From NCBI GenBank assembly GCA_021521415.1, contig JAIQDT010001666.1, forward strand, positions 350,001 through 414,000: 64,000 nucleotides of DNA, given 5' to 3'. Below the pieces are notes generated by a model that was not told the DNA's origin, searched no databases, and saw nothing but the letters and a program-made list of their open reading frames with translations. Source of the stretch: Bidens hawaiensis. Its lineage: Eukaryota > Streptophyta > Magnoliopsida > Asterales > Asteraceae. Positions 10,119-21,605 of the stretch are shown one piece after another (position 1 is the first letter of the stretch; every line of letters begins with the position of its first letter). The translations under genes and the position numbers were made by a program.

Positions 10119-13100
10119 TTACTTGGGATTGATCATCCCATTAAGCTCAACAAGATTTTGAAAACGGGATCCGTCAAACGCTTTAGTAAAAAGATCGGCA
10201 AAATTATCCAAAGAATCAACCTTTTCAAGCACAATTAATTTCTTCTCAGCACAATCCCATATAAAATGATGACGAATGTCAATATGTTTAGTTTTACTAT
10301 GTTTAACGGGATTGTTAGTTACTGAGATTGCAGCAGTGTTATCAATGCAGATAGGAGTTTGAGTGAAATTCAGACCATAATCACGCAATTACTGTTGTAT
10401 CCATAAAACCTGGGAGCAGCAGTTTGATGCTGCCATGTACTCTGCTTCGCAGGTGGAAATGGCTACTGAGGTCTGCTTCTTGCACTGCCACGACACCAAT
10501 CTTCCTCCGAGAGACTGACATCCACCGGTTGTTGACTTCCTGTTCTGATTGCAACCTCCATAGTCAGAGTCGGTGTAAGCTACCAAATCCAATTCTCCCC
10601 CTTTCGTGTACCATAAACCCAACTTAGGCTTGCCTTTGAGATACCGCAAGATTCTCTTCACTCCCTTCATGTGAGATTCCTTCGGGTTTGCCTGAAAACA
10701 AGCACAAAGACAAACTGCAAACATAATGTCAGGTCTAGATGTTGATAAATACATTAAAGAACCTATGATTGCCCGATACTGAGTGGGATCCACATTATCA
10801 TCACTGTCGGAATCAGCACCCAGTTTGTGGTTGACGCAGATTGGAGTGTCAAATGGGGTACTATCATCCATCTTGAAGCGTTTGAGCACATCATGGACAT
10901 ATTTCGTTTGATGAATAAACATGCCATCTTTCTTCTGATCTACCTGCAATCCCAAAAAGAAAGTTAATTCTCCCACGGCGCTCATCTCAAACCTCTTCTT
11001 CATGACCGCTTCAAATTCCTAACACATAGTGACTTTTGATGCAGCAAAAATGATGTCATCCACATAAACCTGAACTAGAAGAAACTCTCCCCCTTTTCTC
11101 CTGACAAACAGCGTACTATCAATCTTTCCTCTTTCAAACCCATTTTCTAGCAAGTAGTCTGACAATGTTGCGTACCAGGCACGAGGAGCCTAATGTAACC
11201 CATATAATGCTTTACTCAGTTTGTACACATGATCAGGAAAATCTGGGTCAGGGAAACCCGGGGTTTGTTCAACATATACCACCTCATCGACTTTACCATA
11301 AAGAAATGCGCTTTTCACATCTAACTGAAATACTTTCATTTCTTTGTGTGCAGCATACGCCAAAAACAGTCGGATTGCCTCCAATCTCTCTACAGGAGCA
11401 AACACTTCATTGTAATCGACCCCTTCCTGCTGATTAAACCCTTTCACTACCAATCTTGGCTTGTTCCGTATGATTATCCCCTTATCATCTCTCTTACATT
11501 TAATTACCCACTTTGTACCGATAGCAGTTACTTCTTGCGGTTTTTCAACTAATTTCCATAATTCCATCTTCTCAAACTGTGCCAGTTCTTCCTACATGGC
11601 TTCAACCCACGAGCTATCCTTCAGTGCCATTTGATAATTCTTTGGTTCAATCTGGCTGATGAAGCTGGTGTACAAGCATTCATTTATTATACCCATCTCT
11701 TTAATGCTTGCGTAAACGCATGTGTGTTCATCCAAACTTCTTCTTGTACGAACACTGTCAGAAGGATTACCGATCACATTCTCCAAAGGATGATTCTTGT
11801 GAACTCTAGTAGTCTGAATCGGACCAACTTCCATATCATTCTCAAGATTTGAAGAAAGTTCATCAGTGTGAGTCTGAGGTTGAGTGTGAAATGGATTATA
11901 GAACTCATTATCAATCGAGACAATAGGAGATTCAACCGCATTGGACGAGGTTGGTTGATTTTCATCATATTGTTGACGTTGCACAATGGTCTCCTCGTCG
12001 TCATACAGTATCTGCGAGGCTACTTTCTTATCAATGTCTGCAAAATCCAAGTAGGGCACATTAAAAGATTTGAAAAGCTTATCATAGTCGAAAGCCTCTG
12101 CTGGTCCCATGCTAGGCTTTAGTGATTTGTAACTAGTAATGTCAGTGTTACAGACCAACTCAACCTTGTTGTTCGATAGATTAAAGACTCTTCTGTTGGG
12201 TGTCCCAACAACATAGCCGACTAAGATACCTTCATTGGCTTTCTCACCAAATATAGAGTTAGTCTTTAATATCGAACATGGGGACCCGAAAGGTTCGAGA
12301 CCCTTCAAGTTTGGCTTTCTACCATGCATAAGTTCATAACATGTTTTATTTAATCTTTTAACAGTTAAAACACGATTAAGGATATAACAGGCTGTAGCAA
12401 CAGCCTCAGCCCAGAACACCACAGGAAGTTTAGCATCTGCCAGCATGGTCCTGGCGCCTTCGATTAGCGTTCTATTCTTCCTCTCAGCTACTCCATTTTG
12501 TTGCGGAGTATATGGGGCGCTGTACTGATTCTCTATCCCTTTCTGTAAGCGGAACATCTCCATCTGATAGTTCTTGAACTCTGTACCATTATCACTCCTG
12601 ATGTACTTAACCTTTCTTCCAAAAATATTCTCAACAAAATTGAAGTTCTTGAAAGGAACCCCAATCGCCAACCCATTCTTGACTATGTAGTTCATCTTAC
12701 GAAGATGTATATAACCCATTTTTCGGTGCCACAGTTCTGACTCAGATTCAGTTGCTTTTGACAGAAGGCATGATTCTTCTGTTGTCATCTCGGTTGATCT
12801 CATATCCATCACATACGTGTTTCTCTCTCTTGGAGCTCTCATTACAACCCATGTCTCTGGTATTTTGAAACCAGGATAAAGCACGAGTGCCTCATCTTTA
12901 GTGAAATGAACAGTGTATTCCTTATCACATATCTGAGAAACACTCAACAAGTTATGCTTCAACTCTTCTACAAAATTCACCTTTTCCAACTTTATTCTCC
13001 CATTTGTCACGGTCCCAATACCACTAATTCTTCCCCCACTTTCTCCAGCGAAACTTACTCTTCCTCCTTGAACAGACTTCCAGTCACGTAACAATTTCTT

Positions 13101-13178
13101 GTTACCAGTCATGTGCCGGGAACAGCCACTGTCAACAACCCACATATTGTTTACAGCCCTTTTTGACTGTTCCTGCAC
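10119..13178 (-). pseudogene. Copia pol of element A, deleted and interrupted
   Basis: Open from a GTG codon at 13178 just after TTAATTGTGCAG. Protease has [13 protein letters not shown]. Then come GAG-pre-integrase HRKMGYIHLRK, integrase RSDNGTEF and [13 protein letters not shown], and reverse transcriptase AIRLFLAYAA (the region that should hold YVDD lies in the damaged gap 11190-11003). RNase H has YTDSDYGGCNQNRKSTTGG and HIDIRHHFI. Compared with B, about 83 residues are missing in frame between FNFV and ENIFGRKVK. This removes the CxxC of the zinc finger and the first catalytic Asp of integrase. Stops lie at 11592-11594, 11190-11192, near 11021 and near 10389, each at a position where B has Gln. 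Non-functional. Confidence 0.9.
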
Positions 13179-13193
13179 AATTAAAGAAATAGA

Positions 13194-13895
13194 TTAAAAT
13201 CTGGGGACCCAAGACCTTCTGGTCTTGGGTTGGGTAAACCTGTTATCCGGCATCTAGTACCTTGGTTGCCCAAAGTCAGTTTGAGGAAAGTTTCTATCTT
13301 CACTCATTAGAACAGTGTACATTTCCCATTTCGGTGGGAGAGCATCAAGAAGTTTCTCTATTACCTCTTCATCCTTGTATTCAATGGAGTAATTATTTAG
13401 TTCGGTCATCAAATGATATTATCGTGTGATGATATCATCAAGTGATTCATTTTTCAAATACTTGAATACAGAGAATTAGGTTTTTAGTAGCTTTGTCTTG
13501 GAAGTACGTATCCCCACATTACCTTCATATCTATTTTCTAGTGCTTCCCATTGCTCTCTAGCAGTTTTGTATTTCTTGAAGGTATGAAGAATCTCTTGTG
13601 GAAGAGCAATTGTTATAGTTGCATGAGCTTTACTCTCTGCCTCATACATTTTATTTTCGTCCTCTTCCATCTTACTGTACTTCTTAATCTGTTCACGACC
13701 TTCAAACATGGATGTTGGTGGAATGTACCCGTCTTGAATGCAGACCCACATCTTAGCATCTTGTTACTTCACATACTGTTCAAACCGATCTTTCCATGCG
13801 ACGAAATCAGTACCGTTCAGTAGTTTTGGAGCTTTAGTTGCAGAACCAGCTTCAACCTCCATTTTTACTAGTTCTGTGATGTTTATCGAAGTCAT
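13194..13895 (-). pseudogene. Copia gag of element A, large internal deletion
   Basis: ATG at 13895. The N-terminal capsid part matches B gag: VKMEVEAGSATKAP, MWVCIQDGYIPP, SKMEEDENKMYEAESKAHA, LEALPPKWEMY-like. After EDRNFPQ the sequence jumps to TDFGQPRY, equivalent to the last residues of B gag, and ends SWVPRF-stop. About 1.9 kb, including both zinc knuckles and the coiled coil, is gone. Stops at 13764-13766 and near 13474 and 13421 also interrupt it. Gag and pol are here in the same frame, separated by one TAA at 13194-13196. Confidence 0.85.
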
Positions 13896-13944
13896 TGTTG
13901 AAAAATTGAGATTCAAGAATCAAAAACAAAGTTCTGTGATACAG

Positions 13945-14115
13945 CTATAGCGAAGTTAGTATAACTTCTTTAGTATAACTTCACTGTCGTATAACTTCGC
14001 TGTAGTATAACTTCGTTGTAGTATAACTTCGCAGAGGTTTAACTTCGCTGAACAACTTCGCTAGCTTGTTATAAGTTCGCTTAAACCCTACTTTTTGTTA
14101 CGGAGACTTCGCTTG
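13945..14115. repeat. AACTTCGC motif array in the element A leader
   Basis: About ten copies or near copies (AACTTCGC, AACTTCGT, AACTTCAC, AAGTTCGC, GCGAAGTT), several preceded by GTAT at regular short spacing. It lies between the primer binding site and gag. Same motif as in the LTR and the pre-ORF3 spacer. Confidence 0.85.
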
Positions 14116-14312
14116 ATGAACGTCGGGTTTTGCAGGTTTTAGTTGGGTTGATTGCGAGGGACGCGAGGGTGATTTGGAGGTAAGTTTGATGAGGGAAGAT
14201 GGGCAAGACACAAAAACGAGGTATTTCAACGTAAACTCGTTCCGCGAATAGTCAAACGGAACGATCTTAACACCCGTGTGATAATCCCGAACCACACAAT
14301 CACGAGCAAAAT

Positions 14313-14324
14313 GCTCTGATACCA
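14313..14324 (-). other. Primer binding site of element A
   Basis: The sense strand reads TGGTATCAGAGC two bases after the LTR end. It is complementary to the 3' end of plant initiator-Met tRNA, the standard primer for copia elements. Confidence 0.95.
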
Positions 14325-14326
14325 AT

Positions 14327-14741
14327 TGTAGGTTCCCAGCCGGATCTACACTCGTAACAAGAGGGTGCAGAATCCCCATGTAATACGATACGAGTGTAAG
14401 ATAAGCAATACGTTAAATAAGTAGGTAAACACACGAGATAATACTTGAAAACTTGATGTATTACTATTGCCAACACGTGATGCACAAGATCACCAAAAAC
14501 ACGTTTAGCAAAAACCTTTCTCGCTCACATCTTAAAACCCGAATCTGAGGTTTAAATAGACCTCGAAAACGTCGCCAACAAGCTAGGCGAAGTTGTCATA
14601 ACTTCGCTAGTTCCCCAAGTTCGCATATACATACCAGCGAACTTACATAATCAACAGTATTCGACACGTAACAAACAAACAAAACGATTACAGACACAGA
14701 CAAAACACGAGATACTGAACTACTGACATCATGCACCAACA
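14327..14741 (-). repeat. Right (5') LTR of element A
   Basis: 415 bp, TGTAGG...CCAACA. In sense it holds U3, a TTTAAAT TATA-like site near 14550, four GCGAAGTT-type motifs (14586-14640) and a CACGTG near 14475. It is followed by CTCAC (14742-14746), the target-site duplication. Confidence 0.95.
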
Positions 14742-16555
14742 CTCACTCACAATAAAGGAAGCATGGTTTATTGCTAGATAACGGGGGTATACCTTGTAGT
14801 GGGGATTATGAACTTAGAATGCTTATAAATCTATAAAACTTATATTTTCATCAGTAGCATAATGGTTTAAGTTAAGTTGGGTTGACAAAGTAAAAGTCAA
14901 ACTAGGCTTGAACCGAGATTACGGGCTGATAGTTTCTGATATTTTGTGCCTTAGTTGAAAATTAAATCATATCACAAAAATACTCGAAGGTTTGTTATAA
15001 GATTTAAGTGTACAACAATATCAATAACCGACTTAATGCCAGTCATAATAACGCTGAAATATAAAACTGAGATGGAAGGGCGATTTAGTCAATATAATTC
15101 TCTGCTCAAATCAAAATAATATGTATTGCTTTGTTAGCCTAGTTTTCATATTTGTCTTTGTTTTATTTGTTTTAATTCAAAAATCCAAAAATATTGTGTT
15201 TTTTAGTTTCTACTCTATTTTCGATTTTCGAGTTAAAGGTTACAAATTTGAAAAATAAAATACCAAAAAGATATTCCCACATTATTATTCAATTTTTTTA
15301 TTTAATTGTTTTAAGTTAATCGACTTTAAGGTAATTGTTTTTAACTTATTTTTTTTAACACAAAGCACGTTAAGGTATTGCGTCTTACTCTGAGTGGTAA
15401 GGTTCCTAAGGTAAAGTTCATCGGAACATGGGTTTCGATGCTTTATTTAATTCATTTCTTTATTGTTTAATTAATTAATTCATATTCGTTTGTTTGTTCA
15501 TAAAGAATAGAACCTATTCGTTATCTTTGTTGATAACGAATGATGGTCATGCATATTTTATAAGGTATAACGAATGTATTCATTCGTTAACTTCATTCGC
15601 TTCCGCTTACACTGATAACGTATGACCTCATTCGTTATTAATATTAATAACAAATGAAGAACGAATCTTTGTTGATTCGTTACTGGTTCTAACTTATGAC
15701 TCATTCGTTAACGGGGTTAACGAATGAGATAACGTATGTGGACCATTAGTTGAATTAACGAATGGGTTCATTCGTGTGTCTAGGTTTGCGTGCAAATCTG
15801 TCTTATATATTAAACAATGGTTGAACAAATCCACCCATTTGTTCATATCAATTATCACCCTCCTTAGCAAACCTCTGGCAAATTTTTTTCCAAATTTCCC
15901 AACCTTCATTAAACCTTGTTTCATTTATCTAGTAACAATCATAAGGTATAGATTATTCAATCTTTTCAACGGGTTTATATATTTGTTAAATGCAACAGTA
16001 AAACATGGTGTATGTGTAATCGGTTGTTTTGGAGTTAATAAGTGATGTTATTACGAGCCCTATGATGCAAATTTTGTATCGATTCATCGTGGAATTAGGT
16101 TTAATTGATTATTAGTATGCATGTTGACTGATTGAGTTTCAATCAATTTTGACTTTGACGATTGGGGTCAAAGTTGATAATTATTGATGCAATTCGTTAT
16201 GGACAACGCATGGATGCTCATTCGTGTCTAAAGTTGACGAATTCACCCATTCGTTGTACTTGCATAACGAATTAACACATTCGTGTGATTATGTAATGAA
16301 TGGACCTTCATTCGCTATATATAATCACAAATGGACTCATTCATTCATACCTCCTTCTCTATTGACTCATCGGTATTGTAAGTATAACGAATCAGTTCAT
16401 TCGTCATAACGAATGACATCATTCGTTATAGCGATTGAGATAGTGAATGATTCTTGTAATTTTACACATAATTCAATGGCTGACAAAATTGTAATTTGAT
16501 TTAAATTAAAATTAAGTTCGATTTTACTAATACTCGGGTTTTTGTGACTACAACA
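14742..16555 (+). other. Post-pol spacer of element E, right half
   Basis: Continues the E spacer after the target-site duplication CTCAC (14742-14746). The first 740 bp are AT-rich with no ORF. 15485-16450 holds an array of AACGAATG/CATTCGTT motifs. The sequence CAATGGCTGACAAAAT occurs at 16473 and again at 16554, the second being the ORF3 start, so the ORF3 start region is partly duplicated. Confidence 0.65.
15485..16450. repeat. Iterated AACGAATG / CATTCGTT motif array upstream of E ORF3
   Basis: Roughly 25-30 copies or near copies in both orientations, for example TATTCATTCGTTAAC near 15576, GGGGTTAACGAATGAG near 15717 and TAACGAATGACATCATTCG near 16407. Several form inverted pairs. The core contains a CpG (TTCG/CGAA). 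It occupies the same position relative to ORF3 as the AACTTCGC arrays of A and B and the CYCGG array of C, but the motif differs. Confidence 0.85.
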
Positions 16556-17510
16556 ATGGCTGACAAAATCATTCCAGATGCTCCAACACAACAGATCACT
16601 CAACAGGATCCTGTGGCTCTAGTTGCTGAACCACAAGTTGCTGCTCAACAAGTACAGCCTCCAGCACAGCAACAAGAAGCTCAAGCTGCTCATGCGTTAC
16701 CGTATGACAAGAAGCACAATATTTTTGCATTCGTACATGATAACTTTGCGGATCAGGACATATTTGGAGATATTATCGCATTTTTATGTCGATCCTGGAT
16801 CTACTATGCTATAACTGCTAAGGTTCCTCTACATTTTAGCATGATCCATCCTTTCTAGGATTCAGCAAGTATGTAGAGTCCGAGAACCACATCGTTGCCG
16901 AGATCAATAAGACGACTATCATAATCACTCCTGGGGTGATACGTCGGGTGCTAAGATTTACTGATAATATGGATCTGCCATGTGAGTTAGATAAAGCACT
17001 AATCCGTTGATTATTCCCGCATTATTTTATACCGGAGCCCTGGATCATTCCCAATATAATAAGGCGTACTTGTGTAACCCATACAGGTACTAATTGCACG
17101 TTTTGATCCATTGCCTTGGGGGTGAGAAGGTGGTTATGACGAACGTCGGATAATGCTCCAATCCTCTTTCATTGCTCTAAAACGGAAAATGATGTGTTGA
17201 AATTAGAACATATGGCGGCTGATACGATGAAGAGAATGAAGACATATTGCAATCAAGCACCAGAGGATCATCCAAGGACCAAGCGTTTAATTGGTCATTT
17301 GGGGAATTCTGATTATGTATGTCCTTCTAATGATCATTGGATCCATGACGACTCAGATTCTAAATGTGAAGAGGGACCAGGTGGGAACAATGGTGATCAT
17401 GGTGGTAAATGGGGGTGATGGACGATGTGCTGAAGTTGAGGCGGCAGTTCATTTGCTGCTCAACGTAAACGCAAGGGAAAGGAAAAGCTTCAAGATCAAC
17501 AGCATAAGCG
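16556..17510 (+). pseudogene. Post-pol ORF3 fragment of element E
   Basis: ATG at 16556 (MADKIIPDAP) opens a Gln/Pro/Ala-rich leader, then FGDIIAFLCRSWIYYAITAKVPL. This aligns with YREIITFLIRSRIFHAITTTLPI of the B ORF3, identifying it as the N-terminal domain of the same family. A stop occurs at 16857-16859. Diverged remnants follow in shifted frames, ending with a basic stretch (QRKRKGKEKLQDQQHKR in one frame) cut off at 17510, where element C sequence begins. Non-functional. Its N-terminal 40 residues are unlike those of A and B. Confidence 0.7.
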
Positions 17511-18048
17511 TTTCAGCTCTTTGCTATTAAAATAACTTATTAGCAAAGTGTACTCGGGAGTATTGTTCCTTGCTTGAGCTGAACCTTGCCCGATAATACT
17601 TAGTGATATTCTTTTAGATCATCAAGCATACTTAGATCATACTTATTAATGAATACCTTGCCCGGTCTTCCAATCACTTGGCTTATTGGACTTGGTTAAC
17701 CAAACCTTACTCGGAAGAGTAATATACTTGGCTCTGAAGAACAGACTTGCTTGATAAAGTGAACCTTGCCCGGATTTACATAAACTAGTGTACCTTACTC
17801 GGCAATGCACTAATTTGCAAACCCTGCTCGGATATCCACTTAAGAAGACTACTTGAAGTAAACCTTGCCCGATAGGCAAAATATCGTACTCGGCCAAATA
17901 AAAGCTTGCTCGGAGGTCTAAGGTGTGCTCGGATCCATTACTTAGCAAATTCAGAGGAGGTTGAGAAGATTCCAATCTTTCATGTACTTCATTTAGGTCA
18001 AATCTTTGACTCAACAATCTCCCCTAAGGTAAATTTCTTGACCCAACA
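17511..18048 (-). repeat. Left (3') LTR of element C, truncated
   Basis: 538 bp matching 31704-32239, starting TTTCAGCTCTTTGC and ending CTTGACCCAACA. Contains eleven TTRCYCGG-type motifs (for example CCTTGCCCGG, CCTTACTCGG), all in one orientation. Position 17510 is the exact point where similarity to the right LTR stops. Confidence 0.9.
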
Positions 18049-18062
18049 ATCTCCCCCTAGAT
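18049..18062 (-). other. Polypurine tract of element C
   Basis: The sense strand reads CTAGGGGGAGAT directly before the LTR start TGTTGGGTCAAG. A related AGGGGAGATTGTTGAG occurs 31 bp into the LTR, as if the tract and LTR start were duplicated. Confidence 0.8.
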
Positions 18063-18249
18063 TGGAACACCTCAGCTGACATTATAAAAAAAAGTTGAAG
18101 ACATTAAAAAACATAAACACAATTACATAATCTAAAATCAAAAATTACATATTCAAATAACATAAACACAATTACATAATCAGAAAGTTGTCCGAAGACA
18201 TTACAAAAAAAAGCCTATTCAAAGATTCTTTAGTTTATCTAGAGATGCT

Positions 18250-19624
18250 TGTTTAGGCATGAAAAATCCAACTTTTCCTGCTCTCATAAGAATCTTAACA
18301 GTTCTGATTGCTTAGCACTTGTAGTCCTTTGCCCTACATTATATTCTGAGAGATGCAGTGCTGCAATCACAGATAATTGCCATAGATTGAATTTTCTGAA
18401 GTCATTCTTAGAAGATCTTCACAATCTCTCCATTTTCCATCATAACATTCAGATGTTCAGTCCTGGAGTCATAGAATACTCCACTTGGCATAACATTGTG
18501 GTTGACTGAATGGTTTTTGGCTTTTACTGCAACCTAGACAAAGGGTTTATACATATTCAAGTGCATCTGCTTTGATTTTTCTTGAGTCGTCACAGACATC
18601 TTCCTTTTCTTTGTACTGTTCTGTTTTGAGAGCTTGGATGTTGTCTGTTTGCATAATTTCTCTACTTTGGATTTCCCCTTCATTGTCATCCTTAATAGAT
18701 CAACCATCTTTTTGGATACTCCTTTGTTCTTACCAACTAGAGACTGGGCAGCTCCCTTTTTCATGTTTAACTGCTGTCTTTTCATTTTCTTGAAGTTGCT
18801 CAAAATCTCTTTTCTTTTCATGATTTTTACATAATCAAAAGGAATTCTATTTTTAACAAAAAATTTTGGTTTACCATCATATTTGCTCAAGAACTTTTGA
18901 ATGTTCATATCTTCTTCCAATTCATCTTTCATTTTGTCTTGAACAGTCTTTTCTTCATTCAAAGCCTTTGAAATCTTGTAAATGACAGTGTCTAGTTTCT
19001 CTTTTATCTCTTTCTCTGGTTCTTCTGGCTTAATTAGTTTGAGCAGAGAGATTACCACACCATTTGGAATTTCTTGATCATTCAAGCATTTTTCAATCAG
19101 TTCTTGAGGCACATCCTTCTGATTAACATTCTTCACTTCATCTTTTAGCATTTTCTCATCTTCAAACATTTTCAACAAACTCTCTTGTTCTTCAAGATCT
19201 TTGTTAGTTAGCCTTTGAATTAGAAGTTCTCTGTCATACATTTCTGTCATTCTTTGCATATACACTCTTTCTGCTTCTAATTCATATTAATTCATATTTG
19301 AGACCATTCTGTTTTCTTGAAAATTGATAGTCTGAGTTTCATCTTCTTGAGCAATTTCTTTTCCTTTTAGTTTCTTCCTTTTCTCTAGTTCTTTCATCTC
19401 ATCTTCTGGAATGTTATCAAGATCATCATCTGAGCTGTTCTTTTCATATACTGAGAGAAGCTTCAGCGAATTCTCCCCTGATTCAGAGATTTCTCCCCCT
19501 GTTTTGGGGCAACTGAGATCTTCTCAACCTCAGACATTAGGGTTTGAACTCGTTGCAATGCTTTCTTCAGTTCTTCAGAAATATGATGTTTGTAGGAATT
19601 GGAATTACTTGGAGTTGGATCCAT
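18250..19624 (-). pseudogene. Post-pol ORF of element C (short, lysine/glutamate-rich)
   Basis: ATG at 19624 (MDPTPSNSNSYKHHISEELK). The frame shifts near 19490, stops near 19287, and then stays open from 19265 to 18534 (243 codons) with strongly charged, probably helical sequence (DRELLIQRLTNKDLEEQESL; KMKDELEEDM) and a basic C-terminal part. Degenerate coding resemblance continues to about 18250 (QPQCYAKWSILDS, NGEIVKIFLR). The position after pol and spacer matches ORF3 of A and B, and the YKP...W..D pattern resembles their C-terminal domain. The N-terminal FLIRSR-type domain is missing. Homology to ORF3 is tentative; function unknown. Confidence 0.5.
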
Positions 19625-20246
19625 TGTTGATTTTATGTTATGTCAATGAACACACAATTATCAGTTAGATCTCAAAGTAAGTATTAAAAAAAATTAAGGA
19701 ATAAATAATATTTCAATTCAAACCGTTGTCTTGAATGATATAGAAATCTGCACAAAACACAAATATAAGTTACTCTTGAAATGTGAAGTTTCAATTTTGA
19801 ATAGCATATGCAGGTCTTCTTTTAATGAGAGTTAAGACAAATGTAAAGTACATATCTGCAATTTTTCTGCCAAAATTGTAGATAAAGTTCTTTTGTTTCT
19901 GCCTTTTTTCTTTTACATGCCAGGTAAAGTGAGAAATTTGAAAAGTGTTTTGTCTTTTAGCTTATAAATTCCTTATCTATTTAAGGAATGATTGCTTTGG
20001 AATATATATCCAGAAGTGGTAAAGTGTGTAAAGATAAGGTAAAGTGTGTTTCTTTGAGAGTAAGGATTTGTAGTGGAAGGAGAGAGAGAGAGGGAAATAA
20101 TGTTGAAAAATTTGCCTAACTCCCTCTTTCATACTTTTTGAAAGTGGGTTTTAAATGCTCTTTATCCTTTTGTGAATTATTAGCTGTCAACCAGTAACAT
20201 TATCCACTTGATATATTAAACATTTAATTTCATTTAAGTTCATAAG

Positions 20247-21605
20247 ACCTTACTCGAAAGATTAATATATCAAAAGTCTACTCGGTATACTTCCACTTAC
20301 AAACCTTACCCGGTCAAACTTTGCTTGGAAAATTTTCATTTTGGATATACAAAGTTTGCCCGAATTCGTCTATTTATAAACCTTGCTCGATCAAGTAAAT
20401 TAATTTAAAGTTAATACATGATGAAGAAAGCTTACCCAAAATACTATATTTCTTGAGAAATTAATCACAAGGCAAATAATCAAGTATAATCATCAAATAA
20501 ACATCCTTACAAAGAATCAATGAAGATCCCCACATAGATTTCTCATTTTCAAATTAAAACTATCCCCACATAGATTTCTCAATTTCAAATTAAAACTTAT
20601 CTAGCATAAACCCTAATAGAATCATAATCAATTTTATCATACTAACTAACATATTCAATCAAGCATACTTGAAAAACATAGTGTGCCCGAGCAACCATTC
20701 AAGAGAATAGTGTGCCCGAACACCTTTCTAATGCAAAGTATACCCGAATAACCTTCATATAGTACAAAGTTTGCCCGGAAAAGAAATTCTAGCAGACAGT
20801 GTACTCGGAAAGTTAAGTTTTGAAATTACCAAGTATATTGAGGGAACAAAAGTGTACCTGGAATATAAAGTGTGCCCGGAAAACAAAGTCTACCCGAAAA
20901 CACTTGTAATTTCAAAGAAATCATAAACACACATATCACAGAGCATGCTTGGAATGAAATTAAAACACATAGACATTTAATTGTGCTATAGTCTAAAATT
21001 TCATAGAGCTTGCCCGAAAATCCTATGTTAGCACTAAGCTTGCTAGGATAAACACATTCAATCATCAGGTATGCCCTTACCCGAGGGATTTCAACATGCC
21101 AAACCACACCCGAAAAAATGACAAACTTAAATAGTAATATCTAAGCATGCCCGGAAAGATTAACAAACCTTTCCTAACGACATATTCACACAAATCACAA
21201 AGCTTACTTGATGTACTTGACTAAGTTCATAAAGTTCGCTTGGAATCACAATCAGCATATAACATGCATAGCTTGCCCGAAACAAGAATTTCCTGTTAAA
21301 AGCTAGATATAATAACACATAATCATCTCAAGACTTCAAGCTTGCTCGGGAAATGAGTACAACAGTGTACTCTACCCGGAAAGTGTAAACACTTCAAAGC
21401 ATGCCCGAAAATCATAAAGTTAGTCAAAAATGACTAAGCTTACTCGGGAAGGTTGAAAATTATCAAACCTTACCCAACAACATATTCACACATAATCAAA
21501 TGTTTTGTACCCGGAAAGGTTGTAAATCATTAAACCTTACCCGAAAATACATAATCAAACAGTTTGTGCTCAGGAAGGTTATAGGTATCAAACCTTACCC
21601 GAACT
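20247..21605. repeat. Iterated TTRCYCGG motif array in the element C spacer
   Basis: About 25 recognisable copies (CCTTACCCGG, GTTTGCCCGG, GTGTGCCCGA, GCTTGCTCGG, GCATGCCCGG), spaced mostly 25-80 bp, all in the same orientation on the plus strand. Several decayed versions lack the CG (TGTACCTGGA, GCTTGCTAGG, GTGCTCAGGA). The same motif fills both LTRs of C. Confidence 0.85.

Larger units (their letters stand above)
4705..14741 (-). mobile_element. Copia element A, complete ends, internally defective
   Basis: A 10,037-bp element with LTRs at both ends, a 5-bp target-site duplication (CTCAC), a Met-tRNA primer binding site next to the right (5') LTR and a polypurine tract next to the left (3') LTR. 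The order on the minus strand is leader, gag (largely deleted), pol, spacer, post-pol ORF3. It is a diverged relative of element B, with the same iterated AACTTCGC motif, spacer and ORF3. The deletions in gag and integrase plus many stops make it incapable of moving by itself. Inserted in the spacer of element E. Confidence 0.95.

Noticed and set aside
14313..14324. tRNA-like sequence near LTRs
   Set aside because: These are 12-base primer binding sites complementary to Met tRNA; no cloverleaf is present.
17646..18017. 123-codon minus-strand frame, repeated at 31836-32069
   Set aside because: Lies wholly in the LTR of element C; its openness follows from the repeated CYCGG motif.
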